A stretch of 64,000 nucleotides of DNA from Plazaster borealis (GCA_021014325.1 CM037474.1:5993130-6057129), one strand, 5' to 3'; shown: positions 34,401 through 45,864, numbered from the stretch's first letter. Translations and numbers: made by a program. Notes: generated by a model not told the origin, from the letters alone.

Positions 34401-35061
34401 AACTCTCTCAAAAGTGCCTCCTCAATTCATTGAAATAATTGTTTGAACAATTGCGCCATGTTTTAACATTTTGGAAAAAATAGGAACTCTGTTGAACAGG
34501 GAACAGAAGCTGTGTCAATAAATCCGATTGAGGGGTAAATGTTACCAACGCTGAGCAAATTTATCTCCAGAAAGAAGCCACCGGGCTCGTGTTTCCAGTA
34601 ATTATTGAAATAAAAGAAGGATGTTTACCGTAGGCAAACACTCATAGGATATCTACTTACATTTCAATTTCCGAAAGTATTTAATAATTGGGCATCTGAA
34701 GGCTGGCCCGATTTTGGGGTCTTTATCGTGGCGTTGTGCTGAGAAGGGGTCTGGAAATATTAGCGGAATCTCCGGGGGAAAATGAAGACAGAACTCCAAA
34801 CTGTTGCATCAGAGTCGAGAGGAGCGTGTTTGTGGGGCAATAATGGCAGTTGTATTTGTGCGGAGATAGTGTCAGCCCAATTAAACGTGTGTACCCATTA
34901 CAGAGTTCTTAAAGGAGAATTTATTTTTAATTAAGTCGATAAAAAAGCGTTCGAAAATCATCTTTTGGTCGAAAGAAAAATTATTATGAACTTGCACAGA
35001 ATCTCTGACAAAGCATAAATTTAATTTATTTTATATATACTAAAAACAAATGACTGCCAAA

Positions 35062-35225
35062 CAACAACAACACCACCAAATAGCAACAACAACAACAACA
35101 ACAACAGCAACAACAACAGCAACAACAACAACAGCAGCAGCAGCAGCAACAGCAACTACTACTACTACGACTACTACTACTATACTACTACAACAGCAAC
35201 AACAACAGCAGCAGCAGCAGCAGTG

Positions 35226-35282
<57 letters not shown>

Positions 35283-35362
35283 CTAACAACAACAACAAAA
35301 ACAACAATAACAACATCATCAACATCAACAACAGCAACAACAGCCACAACAACAACACCTAT
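35062..35362 (+). repeat. (CAA)n/(CAG)n/(CTA)n trinucleotide tract
   Basis: Three hundred bases of mixed CAA, CAG and CTA triplets with a ~60-bp pure CAA run near 35224-35280. Open frames across it are poly-T or poly-V artefacts. Confidence 0.95.
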
Positions 35363-36033
35363 GATCTTCAAACAAGCAATGTACACTGCGGGACAATGTC
35401 CTAAGTTTACTCAAAGATAGTGCAGAGATCAGCTAGGATGTCTTTTGGGGATGCAGATTTTGTCATCGGAGACTTTAAATATTCAAGTGGATCTGGAAGA
35501 CTGGGATTGTCTCTGGCTGCAACCACACATTATACCTGTAATGGCTTTCGATTTATACGAATGTATAATTCTTTATTGCTGTTAAATAGTTCTTTTAATT
35601 CATCCCACAGGGTTCTAGTAATGCCGTCCATCGGATCTTCATCTTCTTTTCTTTTTTTTTCTTGGGGGGGGGGGGGTTTCTTAAAGAAAGCCTTCTGCCA
35701 TAAATAAAAAGACGGATAGGAGAAAATAATTTCGATAACTTGCTGATTCATCTCATGAGAGTGTACGACTCATAATGATTGCCCTTTAAATTGCGTGATT
35801 ACAGAATGAGCCCAATAAGTAATTTTGGTCAGACAAGAAAAGCGCACGAGAGGGCTCAATTAATTTATGCTGACCATAAGAGTACATTTTTAATGAATGT
35901 CAAATTATGAAGGGAGGAATAAATCTCAAAATATTAAGCAAATGTTTGTTTACTATAAGAGGTGATTATAGTGTAGAATGCAAACAAATCCCGAAAAACT
36001 GTATACAGGTTTGACTGCCGTACTCTAAAAATA

Positions 36034-36135
36034 TATTAGTCAAAACAACACTAATTAGTCATATGAGACATGATTTTGACTAACTTACATTAAAATCATG
36101 TCTCATATGACTAATAAGTGTTGTTTTGACTAATA
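36034..36135 (+). mobile_element. Near-perfect hairpin, 44-bp arms
   Basis: Arms run from TATTAGTCAAAACAACAC to CATGATTTT and back, with one mismatch in 44 bp and a 14-nt loop. Probably a small MITE or a foldback relic. Confidence 0.82.
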
Positions 36136-36927
36136 AACAACATGACCTCTCCAATTTATTATTTATACATTCATATCACATAATGATTTCTTTCTTGAAA
36201 ACAGTCACTTTTATGTGAGTGTTCTTCCATAATTCCGTGATGTATCCTAACCTTGCCTATCCATTGAATACTCATAGTATTTTGTAGAAATTCTGACTTC
36301 ATCTCTAAGACTCTCCAAGCGATGAATCATAAAGATCGACTTCTGATTGCCTTATCCTATACTCGGGTGTATCTACCTCCATGGGTGTATATCTGCTGGT
36401 AAACCAAGCCGCTCTGCATCTCTTTATCACACGACATTATAATCTCATGTGCTCTTTAATTCCTCGTTGTCGTGTGTCCAAGTCTCCCGAGAATCTAGCT
36501 CGAAGTACCTCATCTTTTAGCACCACAAGTTGCTGCGTCATCGACGTGTGTTAGAAATCCAAACTTCACTTGTAAATTACATCAGTTCATGGATTGCACT
36601 TAGGACTGACTGTCATTACCTTTTCATTATGCTCTGTTGCGTGAGACGCGGACAACATCCGCCATTACTACTTTCTACCCGTCATAAATCACGTCTCGCT
36701 TTTGGGTGTAATGACTGTTGGCCGTAATTTCGCCGTCTTCGATCGTAAAAGAGCAGTCTGTTGAAATATACGAGTTGCTTTACGACGTAAAAGAAACTGG
36801 TTATCTTAAACATTGTTAATCAACTTGTCCAAAAGCAAGCATCCATACTTGTTATACGAATCCGGTCAAAAGGGCAAAGGGAACTAACTTCTTTATTCTA
36901 GCAATGGAACCTGCCGTGGGTTTTTGT

Positions 36928-37300
36928 TTAAAGGCACTGAACACGTTTGGAAATTGTCAAAGACCAGTATTCTCGCTTGGTGTATCCCAACATATGCATA
37001 AAAGAACAAGCCTGTGAAAATTTGGGCTCAATTGGTCATCGAAGTTGAAGAAAATGATGAAAGAAAAAACACCCTTGTTGTACAAATTTGTGTACTTTCA
37101 GATAGGAATAAAAACTTCTTGCAAGAAGTTTTTATTATTTTAGTGAGAAATTACCTCTTTCTCAAAAACTACGTTACTTTAGAGGGAGTCGTTTCCTACA
37201 ATGTTTTATACTATCAACAGCTCTCCATTGCTTGTTACCAAGTAAGTTTTTATGCTAATATTTGTTTTGAGTAATTACCAAACGTGTACGATACCTTTAA
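36928..37300 (+). mobile_element. TTAA-MITE family A, copy 6
   Basis: Intact TTAA at both ends, core CTTCTTGCAAGAAG. It ends 143 bp before the LDLa exon, so it sits near that exon's splice acceptor. Confidence 0.92.
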
Positions 37301-37443
37301 TCAAAACTTACATTATATGCAATGGCAAATGAACTGTTTTAAACGCAAAACAATTTCCAAATGCAACATTCCAATTGACACATCCTTTCAGTAAAGTTTG
37401 TACTTTTGTATACCAATTTATAATTCTGTCCTCGTTTTCACAG

Positions 37444-37578
37444 ATTCATCGGGTGGGTGCCCGACCACGTATCTCAAATGCACAAACGGGGTTTGCATCT
37501 CTAAGGCAAGACAATGTGACGGTGTTTATAATTGCCAGAAAGGGGACGACGAGGATCCAACTGCATGCGCAGATCAGG
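37444..37578 (+). CDS. Exon encoding an LDL-receptor class A (LDLa) domain
   Basis: The 135-nt exon (44 full codons, phase 1 in and out) sits between a TCCTCGTTTTCACAG acceptor and a GGTAAGT donor. All six LDLa cysteines are present with spacing C-x6-C-x4-C-x6-C-x5-C-x10-C, running from GGCPTTYLKC through NGVCISKARQCDGVYNC to GDDEDPTAC. The CDGVxNC and GDDED acidic cluster is the Ca-binding signature of the family, so the domain looks intact. LDLa modules bind basic patches on extracellular ligands in a Ca-dependent way. A one-exon, phase-1 LDLa is the classic shuffled-module arrangement. It lies between the CUB-like exon and the first EGF exon of the same gene. Confidence 0.93.
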
Positions 37579-37809
37579 GTAAGTAAAACTCGATTTCGTC
37601 TGCTCAGGACTATAAGGTCATTTAGTGTAATTTGCATGATTTCATAAAATTGCTTTTGCATATTTTGGAGCTACTGGTAAAATGGCGTTTATTGATCAAG
37701 AGTGGTGTCCAAAGTAATTGCTTGGCAACAAGAAACAGTAATGTTTTTAAGTAAAACATTATTTATTGATTTGGACTAATTGTTTATAAAAGTTATACGA
37801 ATTTTTCAT

Positions 37810-38161
37810 TTAAAGGGCGTGTACAACATTGGTAACTGCCAAAGACCTGTATCCAAACTCGATGTGACCCAACATATACATGAAATAACAAACCTGTGAA
37901 AGTTTAAGCTAAATCGGTCTTTGGAGTCATGAGAAAACAGTGAAAAACCCCTTATGTGTGTTAACTTTTTTTTCAAAAATCGGAATTTATCCTGCAGGAT
38001 AAATACTTTTATTTTACTCATTTCGTAAAAACTATGGCATTTCAAGCAAAACTATTTCAAGGGAAGTTTTCTACCATGACCATCTTTATACCATGTGAGT
38101 TATGTGCAAATCTGTGAGCATTTATATTTTCATTCTTACCAATGTTGTACACACCCTTTAA
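37810..38161 (-). mobile_element. TTAA-MITE family C, copy 2
   Basis: Ends TTAAAGGGCGTGTACAACAT and ATGTTGTACACACCCTTTAA (inverted). The interior shares GTATCCAAACTCGATGTGAC-like and ACCATGACCATCTTTATACC blocks with family C. The strand is nominal. Confidence 0.82.
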
Positions 38162-38271
38162 TGACCCTTTGATCGTTACGAGTATGAAATTGGAATTAAT
38201 GACTTCTTCTTTTTTTCCCTTCCATTTCTACAAAATTAAGAATTCGGGATGCGATGTGATTCGTAAAAGGT

Positions 38272-38465
38272 GGGCCCAATTTCATAGAGCTGCTTAAGCA
38301 TAAAACAAAATTGCCAAGCACAACAAAATTATGCTTTCCAGAGTAAGTTTACCAGCTAAAGTACCATTTTACATGTACAAAATGTAACTGGTCTCCTGCT
38401 TAGTTTTTCTTAGCAGAAAAATGTTTAGCAATATTTTCTGCTTAGCAGCTCTATGAAAATGAGCT
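38272..38465 (+). mobile_element. Family E element, copy 2
   Basis: GGGCCCAATTTCATAGAGCTGC on the left (first 20 bases considered) and AGCAGCTCTATGAAAATGAGC on the right. The right terminus is degraded. Confidence 0.82.
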
Positions 38466-39310
38466 CTGGTTTGATCTGTAATATTATTATTAAAAATGCA
38501 AACATGGCGGCCAAAAAGCCGGATTGCGGATGCATGATACAGATAATACAAATATTACAAGTTTAAAAATTCATTAAACTACACAAGGGAACAGGTATAA
38601 AAATGCCATGTTGTGGATTGATAACTAAGCTTGGATGTTTCTATACATAAAGGTCAAGTTGTAGCTATAGTTTCATTCGTTCATGCCAGAATTGATAGTT
38701 TCCATGGCTGCATGTCTTGCTTCATTTTATATTCCACCTATATACTGCATATTACGACCAGAAAACCAACCTCAAATCTAGGTCGAGTATATAGTCGCTG
38801 CATGCATGCCTTTGGTGGAGTTGTAAGCATTTACAGATGTCATTTGTAGATTATTCTTCTTCATGGATGGGTCTTTTTTTCAAGTTTGAGAGAGTCATCT
38901 TTCTGCAGCACTTATCCTTCCCGGCCTTGTTTCTGAATGAATGCAATCCAAATGCGTCATTATAAATGGTACTGACGGTAGTTTCTCTCCCCCTTTCTCC
39001 GGAGTTAAATCATGTTTTAGAAGGACTCTTGCAGTTGCTTGACGAGACGACAGTGGCTGCCAGCAAAATATAGAGTAGACTATTATTATGTATAACTTCA
39101 ATCTCATAGCTCTTAGGCAAATTCCACGAATGTATCGCATAAAAGGCCAAGCATCAATACGTGATGACTGGGTTAAAGAAGACAAAAGTATTTCACAACC
39201 ATTTGAAATTGTTATTTAAATTCAAGCCCATTTGACATTTTCCGCATGTTTCAGTTTGTCAGACTCGGAATGAATTTCTAGACTCGATCTTACTGCAGAA
39301 TCCGATAGCC

Positions 39311-40121
39311 TTAAAGGGATAGTATACGTTTGGTAATGGGTCATATTTTTGAACGCATGAGGGCGCTTTCTTCAGGGAATGTCTTGCATCACAATGACAG
39401 TTTCATCTTATTTTAATTGCCTGTATGTAGTTTTCTTGCATCAATGACGAAATACATAAACATGATAATAACAAAAATGAAAGAAAACCGTTTGTTTACT
39501 TGTTTTTCATCACGTAAAAATTGGTCCACTAACGCCCTCACGCGGTCAAAATTACGGCGAATTGGAACCCACTGTTTGTTTCAATCCTATATAGTTGTAG
39601 ATATACCATAAAACTAACCTGTGAGAATTTCATTTCAAAAGGTGGTAGCGTTTTTGAAGTATTGCCGAAAATCTGGAGCGGTTATGTCCACGCAGGAAAA
39701 ATAATCTGCAATTGGAATACACAATCTGAGAAACGTTACTGCAGTAACGCTTCTCAGATTCAAATCTTTGGGATAAAAAGTGATATATTTTTTTCCATAA
39801 CCGCAGAACTTCGAGGTGAAAAGTTTCCAAAGCTGCTGTACTTCTTATAGTAAGTTTTTATTGCCATTAATTCCCAGAGTCATAGGCAGGGGGTACTTTT
39901 GGTAACAATACTCCACAAGATAATAACGTAAAAACTTACTTACTTTTTTTTTGAGGGGGGGGGGGGATAAAAAGTGATATCTTTTCCCATAATCGCAGTA
40001 CTTCGAAGTGAAAAGTTTCTCAAAATGCATTATACTGTCCAAAGCTGCTGTACTTATTACCAAGTAAGTTTTTATTGCCATTCATTTTCAGAGTCAATCC
40101 AAAACGTATAGAGCCCTTTAA
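39311..40121 (+). mobile_element. Chimeric TTAA-MITE (B + A' end + B), second copy, with an insert
   Basis: Same composite structure as 22492-23068: B interior, GAGTCATAGGCAGGG junction, ACTCCACAAGATAATAACG, poly-G, then a second B half ending CCCTTTAA. A ~219-bp insert at 39340-39558 splits the first B terminus. Confidence 0.87.
39340..39558 (+). mobile_element. Small inverted-repeat insert in a family B terminus
   Basis: Imperfect ~26-bp inverted ends contain GCATGAGGGCG on the left and CGCCCTCACGCGG on the right. The host sequence GGTAATTGGAACCC is split at GGTAATGG / GAATTGG. The class is unknown. Confidence 0.72.
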
Positions 40122-40357
40122 GTCAAAACTTACCCGGGTCTAGGTTGGAAAATAATCACCCAAAATCAAGGCCAGTCAAACGGCCAGATTTGTCAGGAAT
40201 TTGCCAGATTTCAGGGCTTTTCATCATTAATCTTCTTTAACCTTCAAAGAGGTGAATATGTGAAAGGTGCTTTACGTATACCCTTGACATAATGGATTCT
40301 CGGTCGCATCGACCCGTCGACACTGATCAATCGAAATACCGAACCGAGGGTTTTAAC

Positions 40358-40731
40358 TTAAAGGCACTGTGCACGTTTGGTAGTTACTCAAAATATATAT
40401 TAGCATAAAAACTGACTTTGTAACGAGCAACAGAGAACTGTTGATAGTATAAAACATTGTGAGGAACGACTCCCTCTGAAGTAACGTAGTTTTTGAGAAA
40501 GAGATAATTTCTCACTAAAATAATAAAAACTTCTTGCAAGAAGTTTTTATTCCTAACTGAAAGCACACAAATTTGTACAACAAGGGTGTATTTTCTTTCA
40601 TCATTTTCTTGCAACTTCGACGACCAATTGAGCCCAAATTTTCACAGGCTTGTTATTTTATGCATATGTTGGGATACACCAAATGAGAACACTTGTCTTT
40701 GACAATTACCAAACGTGTACAATGCCTTTAA
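40358..40731 (-). mobile_element. TTAA-MITE family A, copy 7
   Basis: TTAA intact at both ends; core CTTCTTGCAAGAAG; full-length interior. Confidence 0.92.
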
Positions 40732-41429
40732 ATTGACAAACATTGAAACACTAAACTGACATACAATTAAACCTCGTGCTAAACAAACGGAACTCTCATA
40801 AATTTAGGTCTTGTTGCACAGTTACTTATCTATTTATTTTTTAATGTTGAAATCTTTAGACATGAATACAAGTTGAACAGGGGCTGTCAAGGAAATACAA
40901 AAGTACAACAACTGTCATTAAAAGATGTGTAGCCTACAAAACCAGACCCCTGTCCACTATATCAATTATTAAAATGGAAATTGCACACACACAATTATAC
41001 AAAATTTCCCCCAAAACACTCAAACAAAAGCAATTACAAAACCTGTTTGAATCGAAACACACATTAAAACACCCTACAATACTGCAATATTTTCGTACCA
41101 CATATTCTTTTGAATAATATATTAAAAGCAGGTATTCAATATCGAAAGTAGTTTTGTAAGCGAAAAAAAAGGCAATTCCCTTCTTGCGGAAACGTTTCCG
41201 TGCCGGATTCTCCGGTTGATCCCACTTCTGACACTAATATCCCCTGCTTTGAGCATGGTTGTATGCGGGTCGAGATTGCGGCAGCTGGTCCCGTATACGA
41301 AGTGACTTATCCATAACCATGGATAAGGAAATGGAGGTTGAGATCGGATACCAACCTCGAGCATTCAAAGCTCCTTTGTTGGGAAAGTGGGAAATGATAG
41401 TCAAAATACTGTCAGTATAATTTACCACG

Positions 41430-41726
41430 TTAAAGGGGCACGTTGCCTTCGGATTGGGCCCTTTGGGCTATTAAAGGTGGAATATAATGATTCACATCAA
41501 TATCCCTTGAAATTGTGTGTTTTTTTGGTGTAATTCCATGACAAAACACGGTCCGCTATTTTGTATAGAACCAATTGTTTGACTCCACAAAATGGCGGAC
41601 CGTATGTTCCGCTAGTTGTATTTTCAAATGTGTGTGTGTTTTTGTGCATCAGCAACTCCTAAAAAGGATAAGGAGTAATTCCAAACAGCAAAATGTTGAG
41701 AGATTTTAAGGCAATGTGTCTCTTTA
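41430..41726 (+). mobile_element. TTAA-MITE family G
   Basis: Ends TTAAAGGGGCACGTTGCCTT and AAGGCAATGTGTCTCTTTAA form a ~20-bp imperfect inverted repeat. The centre has a second inverted pair, CGGTCCGC and GCGGACCG. Confidence 0.85.
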
Positions 41727-42097
41727 AGTTTCTGTACTTAAAAAGGGTTGACGCTCTTGGGACGATTTGTTGATTATCCTTGCATAGGCACAACACGTTA
41801 TTTCCTTCTTTATTGATGCATGCATTTAATTATTTATTTGTTAAATTTCTTTGCCTAGAGTACGCCCAAATAGTTAAGACTGGGTTCCAATTGTGGCCCT
41901 GCATACACATATTCAGTATGTACTCCTAGCAGAATTTACCGTAACTGTACTTTGCAGTAAAAATCATTTGAAACACTCTCACTAATAACCAAACAACTAT
42001 ATAATAATAATCCATTGAGACGATTTGTCAAAACCAATTCCCACGGGTTTGCAGTTTTTACAACCTCAAACACAGTTACGATCTCATGAAGCTGTCT

Positions 42098-42672
42098 TTA
42101 AAGGCAGGGTATTCTTTTGGTAATTGTGAAAGACCAGTATCCTCACTTGGTGTATCCCAACATAATGCATAAAATAACAAACCTGTGAAAATTTGGGCTC
42201 AGTTGGTCATCGAAGTTGCAAGAATTAATGATGAAAGAAAAATACACCCTTGTTGCATAGAATTGTGTGCTTCCAGGTGCCTGAGAAAGGCTTCATGCCC
42301 GAAGCTTTCTCAGATTCAAATTTCGGGGTGAACAATTACCCTTTTCTGTAAAACTACATTACTTCAAAGGGGGTCGTTTCTAACAATGTTTTTAATATCA
42401 ACACCTCTCCAGTGCTTTTTACCAAGTAAGTTTTTACGTTATTATCTTGTGGAGTATTGTTACTAAAAGTACACCCTGCCTATGACTCTGGAAATTAATG
42501 GCAATAAAAACTTACTTGGAAAGAAGTACAGCAGCTTTGGAAACATAACCGCTCCAGATTTTCTGCAATAACTCAAAAACGCTACAACCTTTTGAAATGA
42601 CATATCTATACAACTAAATAAGATTGAAACAAACAGTGGGTTCCAATTACCAAACGTATACAATCCCTTTAA
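42098..42672 (+). mobile_element. Chimeric TTAA-MITE: A' joined to an inverted family B end
   Basis: The first ~380 bp are A' (TTAAAGGCAGGGTATTCTTT to AGTACACCCTGCC). It then runs straight into TATGACTCTGGAAATTAATG, a minus-strand family B terminus, ending ATACAATCCCTTTAA. This is the inverse of the junction in the other two chimeras. Confidence 0.87.
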
Positions 42673-42727
42673 GATTCGCAGAAGTGGATGATACCGTTGA
42701 GTGAGACGAACATCATTAATGTAAGTC

Positions 42728-43254
42728 GTGGGCTGTGTTTCTATAGGAGATCTCACTATACCGTGTCATTGGCTTGTTGACTCAGGTTCGTTCCACACAG
42801 TGAGGGGGGCCCTGGAGCAGCAAGTGAGTTTAGATGACCGATCACTTTTGTCAGATTGTCTTCAATTTGATTTATGTTTAGTGAATCCAGCTTCATCCCA
42901 TGTAATTCAGAACTGTCTCCAAGTGAAGAAATAATCAGTGTACTAGAAAGATACAAGACTACCGTCATCAGATAACTGGTCAGAAAAATTAATCAGTTAT
43001 CTGAAGGCAGCCCTCTGGCAGTGTGTCAAGGGATTGACTCCATTAGCATGAGTCTGATATTTTCGAGTCCTCTTATTGTAGATCTTCTTATGAACTGCAA
43101 AGCTTTTGTTTTGTTCCTCATTTCTATCAATACACCGAACCAAACCAGACCGATGCAAAACAGACGAGACGTTTAACATCAGTTCTCTGCGGTCGTACAT
43201 TCTCTCGATCTTACTTTGTCTTTTCTTGCGCAAAATAGCAATGGCCTGGGCCAA
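42728..43254. pseudogene. Possible degraded coding fragment, unrecognised
   Basis: A plus-strand frame of 68 codons (42728-42934, containing RGALEQQVSLDDRSLLSDC) is followed by stops and shifted frames, and an 85-codon minus frame lies at 42997-43254. Composition looks more protein-like than the neighbouring intron, but I recognise no family. It could be a retroposed or captured gene fragment, or chance. Confidence 0.2.
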
Positions 43255-43443
43255 ATTTCATAGAGCTGCTTAAGCACAAAAAGTAGCTAAGCACAATAAA
43301 ATGTTGCTTACCAGAATTTTAAAGGTTACCAGCTAAACTAACATGCCACATGTACAATTTGTGACTGGTATCCTGCTCTTTCTGCTTAGCAGGAAATACT
43401 TCAGCAACATTTTCTGCTCAAGCAGCTCTATGAAATTGGGCCC
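43247..43443 (+). mobile_element. Family E element, copy 3
   Basis: GGGCCAAATTTCATAGAGCT on the left and AGCTCTATGAAATTGGGCCC on the right, with TGTGACTGGTATCCTGCTC in the middle. Confidence 0.87.
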
Positions 43444-44093
43444 TGACGTTTCGGCCCTATAGCAGAGTCTTTCTCGAAGGCTAAATGACAACACAACACA
43501 CATAAACAACTGGTAACAGAAACAGCCAAATAGAAAGAAATGAAAAAGCACACTTATCGACCAATTCGAAATCTATATCAGGAGCAATGCGTACCGAAAT
43601 TTGTTTATTTATTTTTAAAGATATTGTGATTGTCCACGAAGTAAATGTAGAAAACCAAGAATTAATTCAGTTGAAAGGAAGGTTTTTACAAACCAATAAG
43701 TAACTCTAAGCAATTAAGGGAAGTACAGCAAGAAATATAAATTCATATCAGCGAGGTTAACTAACCAATATTATGCAAGGTCATCATAAATTAGAAAACA
43801 CACATGGCAATCGTCTATGTAAGGACAATTACGCGGACGGTTGGTAGATATAGGTCCCTTATGTTTGCATCAAACTTTCCAGTTCGTTTCATCCGTGTAT
43901 TTAATTATAGCCATTTGTAGGTCAGTTTGAAGGCTAGGATACTTCAAAACATCGGTGAAAATGGTTCATTTATGCATCGGGGACCCTTATAACGTTTTCT
44001 AACCAATTAGAATTTATACTCGAAATCGAGTGCCTTATTTGACGTTCAGAAATAGATGACAATTTTTGTTCTCGGCTTTGAGACGTTTTCAAA

Positions 44094-44191
44094 GCACACA
44101 ATTATAGCCTAACTGCAATGTAAGAATGAGTTTGAACAAAACCTGCCTAATGTTAGGAAAGTAGTATCGCCATTGAAGGGGAGTTTTGGTT
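44094..44191 (+). repeat. Left copy of a ~100-bp duplication flanking a family A MITE
   Basis: It starts GCACACAATTATAGCCTAAC, where TTAA would stand as CAAA, and ends GGGGAGTTTTGGTT just before TTAA at 44192. The right copy is at 44472-44577. Confidence 0.9.
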
Positions 44192-44471
44192 TTAAAGGGA
44201 TCGTACACGTTTGGTAATGACTCAAAACAAATATTAGCATAAAAACTTACTTGGTAACAAGCAACGGAGAGCTGTTGATAGTATAAAACATTGTAGGAAA
44301 CGACTCCCTCGGCAGTAACGTAGTTTTTGAGAAAGAGGTAATTTCTCACTAAAATAATAAAAACTTCTTGCAACTTCGATGACCAATTGATCCCAAATTT
44401 TCACAGGTTTGTTATTTTATGCATATGTTGGGATACCTTTGACAATTATCAAACGTGTTCAGTGCCTTTAA
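44192..44471 (-). mobile_element. TTAA-MITE family A, copy 8 (internal deletion)
   Basis: TTAA at both ends. About 95 bp are missing between the core TTCTTGCAA and the identical TTCTTGCAA of the right half, as expected from recombination between these short repeats. Confidence 0.9.
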
Positions 44472-44577
44472 GCACAAACTTATAGCCTATAGGCCTAACG
44501 GGAATGTAAGAATGAGTTTGAAAAAACCCTGCCCAATGTTAGGAAAGTAGTATCGCCATTGAAGGGGAGTTTTGGTT
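44472..44577 (+). repeat. Right copy of the ~100-bp duplication
   Basis: Follows TTAA (44468-44471) and precedes TTAA (44578-44581). Contains an ~8-bp extra CTATAGGC-like block relative to the left copy. Confidence 0.9.
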
Positions 44578-44802
44578 TTAACAAACGTCAAATGATTAAC
44601 TCTTCAAAGCTGTGTTTATTTAAAGTGCAAGCACTGTTTGCTAGTCCTTGTAGTGTGCCATATTACCATAGCAACCCAAGAGTGTGCAAATGTTAAGTTA
44701 ATGATAAATTCATATCAACGTGGTCGATAGCCATGGTACTGGTGTTCTCAAACACCGTACACGGTCTGTACACGTGAATATTCCGGTTTTGTACAAAGGG
44801 CT

Positions 44803-45178
44803 TTAAAGGCATCGTACACGTTTGGTAATTGTCAAAGACCAGTGTTCTCACTTGGTGTATCCCAACACATGCATAAAATAACAAGCCTGTGAAAATTTGG
44901 GCTCAATTGGTCATCGAAGTTGCAAGAAAATGATGAAAGAAAAAACACCCTTGTTGTACAAATTTGTGTGCTTTCAGATAGGAATAAAAGGCTTCTAGCT
45001 AGAAGTCTTTTATTATTTTAGTGAGAAATTACCTCTTTCTCAAAAACTACGTTACTTCAGAGGGAGTCGTTTCTCACAATGTTTTATACTATCAACAGCT
45101 CTCTGTTACTTGTTACCAAGACAGTTTTCATGCTAATATATATTTTGAGTAATTACCAAACGTGTACGATGCCTTTAA
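44803..45178 (+). mobile_element. TTAA-MITE family A, copy 9
   Basis: TTAA at both ends; the core CTTCTAGCTAGAAG is a perfect palindrome differing from TTGCAA at paired positions. Confidence 0.92.
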
Positions 45179-45273
45179 ACAGGCATGGACAGGATGCACG
45201 TATATACGCAGTCACTTCAAGTCAATATGGGATGCACATCTTGGAAGATTAAATACCTTCTTGAGAAACGCCT

Positions 45274-45471
45274 GGGCCCAATTTCATAAAGCCTGTAACA
45301 AAACAACAAATTTGCTAAGCACAGAAAAAAGTATTGCTTAGCCGAAACAGGTTACCAGCCAAAATTACATTAAGTTTGCATTGTTGTGACTGGTACCCCA
45401 TTCAATTTTTGCTTAGCAAAGACATTTGTCAAGCAGTATTTTCTGCTTAACAACTTTATGAAATTGGGCCC
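45274..45471 (+). mobile_element. Family E element, copy 4
   Basis: GGGCCCAATTTCATAAAGCC on the left and ACTTTATGAAATTGGGCCC on the right. Confidence 0.85.
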
Positions 45472-45675
45472 TGGTCTGCAGACGTCGCACTATTTACTCA
45501 GTAAACAAAGCTGTTCTGTGCGTCTCCTCGGTGTCTTGTCATTGACAGCTTTCCGAAAACGAAGCTAGTGCCACAATTACCGTTGATTCAAAATTCACGT
45601 GGATTTATAATTATAGTAAATGTTAACTGTTCGAAATATTGCGTGTTGTGTAAATTAATGAGCTTTACAACACGT

Positions 45676-45860
45676 TTCATAGAGTAAGCAGCAAATATTG
45701 CTAACTAGTTTTCTGCTGAGCAAAAATGAGCAGGATACCAGTTACATATAGTACATGTTACATGGTGTCTTGGCTGGTAACCTTATCCCGGTAAGCTTAA
45801 TTTTGTTGTGCTTACCTATTTATTTTTTATATAAGTAGCTTTATATGAAATTGGGCTTCG
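45676..45860 (+). mobile_element. Family E element, copy 5 (left end decayed)
   Basis: Starts near TTTCATAGAGTAAGCAGC and contains AGCAGGATACCAGTTACA; the right end is ATATGAAATTGGGC. The right end is part of the duplication flanking the next element. Confidence 0.75.
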
Positions 45861-45864
45861 GTAT
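45835..45864 (+). repeat. Left copy of a 30-bp duplication flanking MITE D
   Basis: GTAGCTTTATATGAAATTGG to TCGGTAT, preceded by ATAA and followed by TTAA. The right copy (46241-46270) has the same length. Confidence 0.82.

Larger units (their letters stand above)
3952..37443 (+). other. 33.5-kb intron packed with mobile elements
   Basis: This is the interval between the CUB exon donor (GTAAGT) and the LDLa exon acceptor (TTTTCACAG). I found no other open segment with paired splice sites and recognisable domain residues, but short phase-1 exons could be hidden. Individually listed repeats occupy much of the interval. The unlisted parts (about 5140-6640, 7260-8300, 9340-10310, 11570-12280, 17020-17780, 18960-19840, 20815-22490, 23400-24040, 28300-28950, 30270-31770, 33511-34120 and 35363-36030) show AT-rich sequence with decayed repeat fragments, homopolymer tracts and no supportable gene. 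Confidence 0.75.

Noticed and set aside
35180..35420. Poly-T and poly-V open frames
   Set aside because: Pure trinucleotide microsatellite artefacts.
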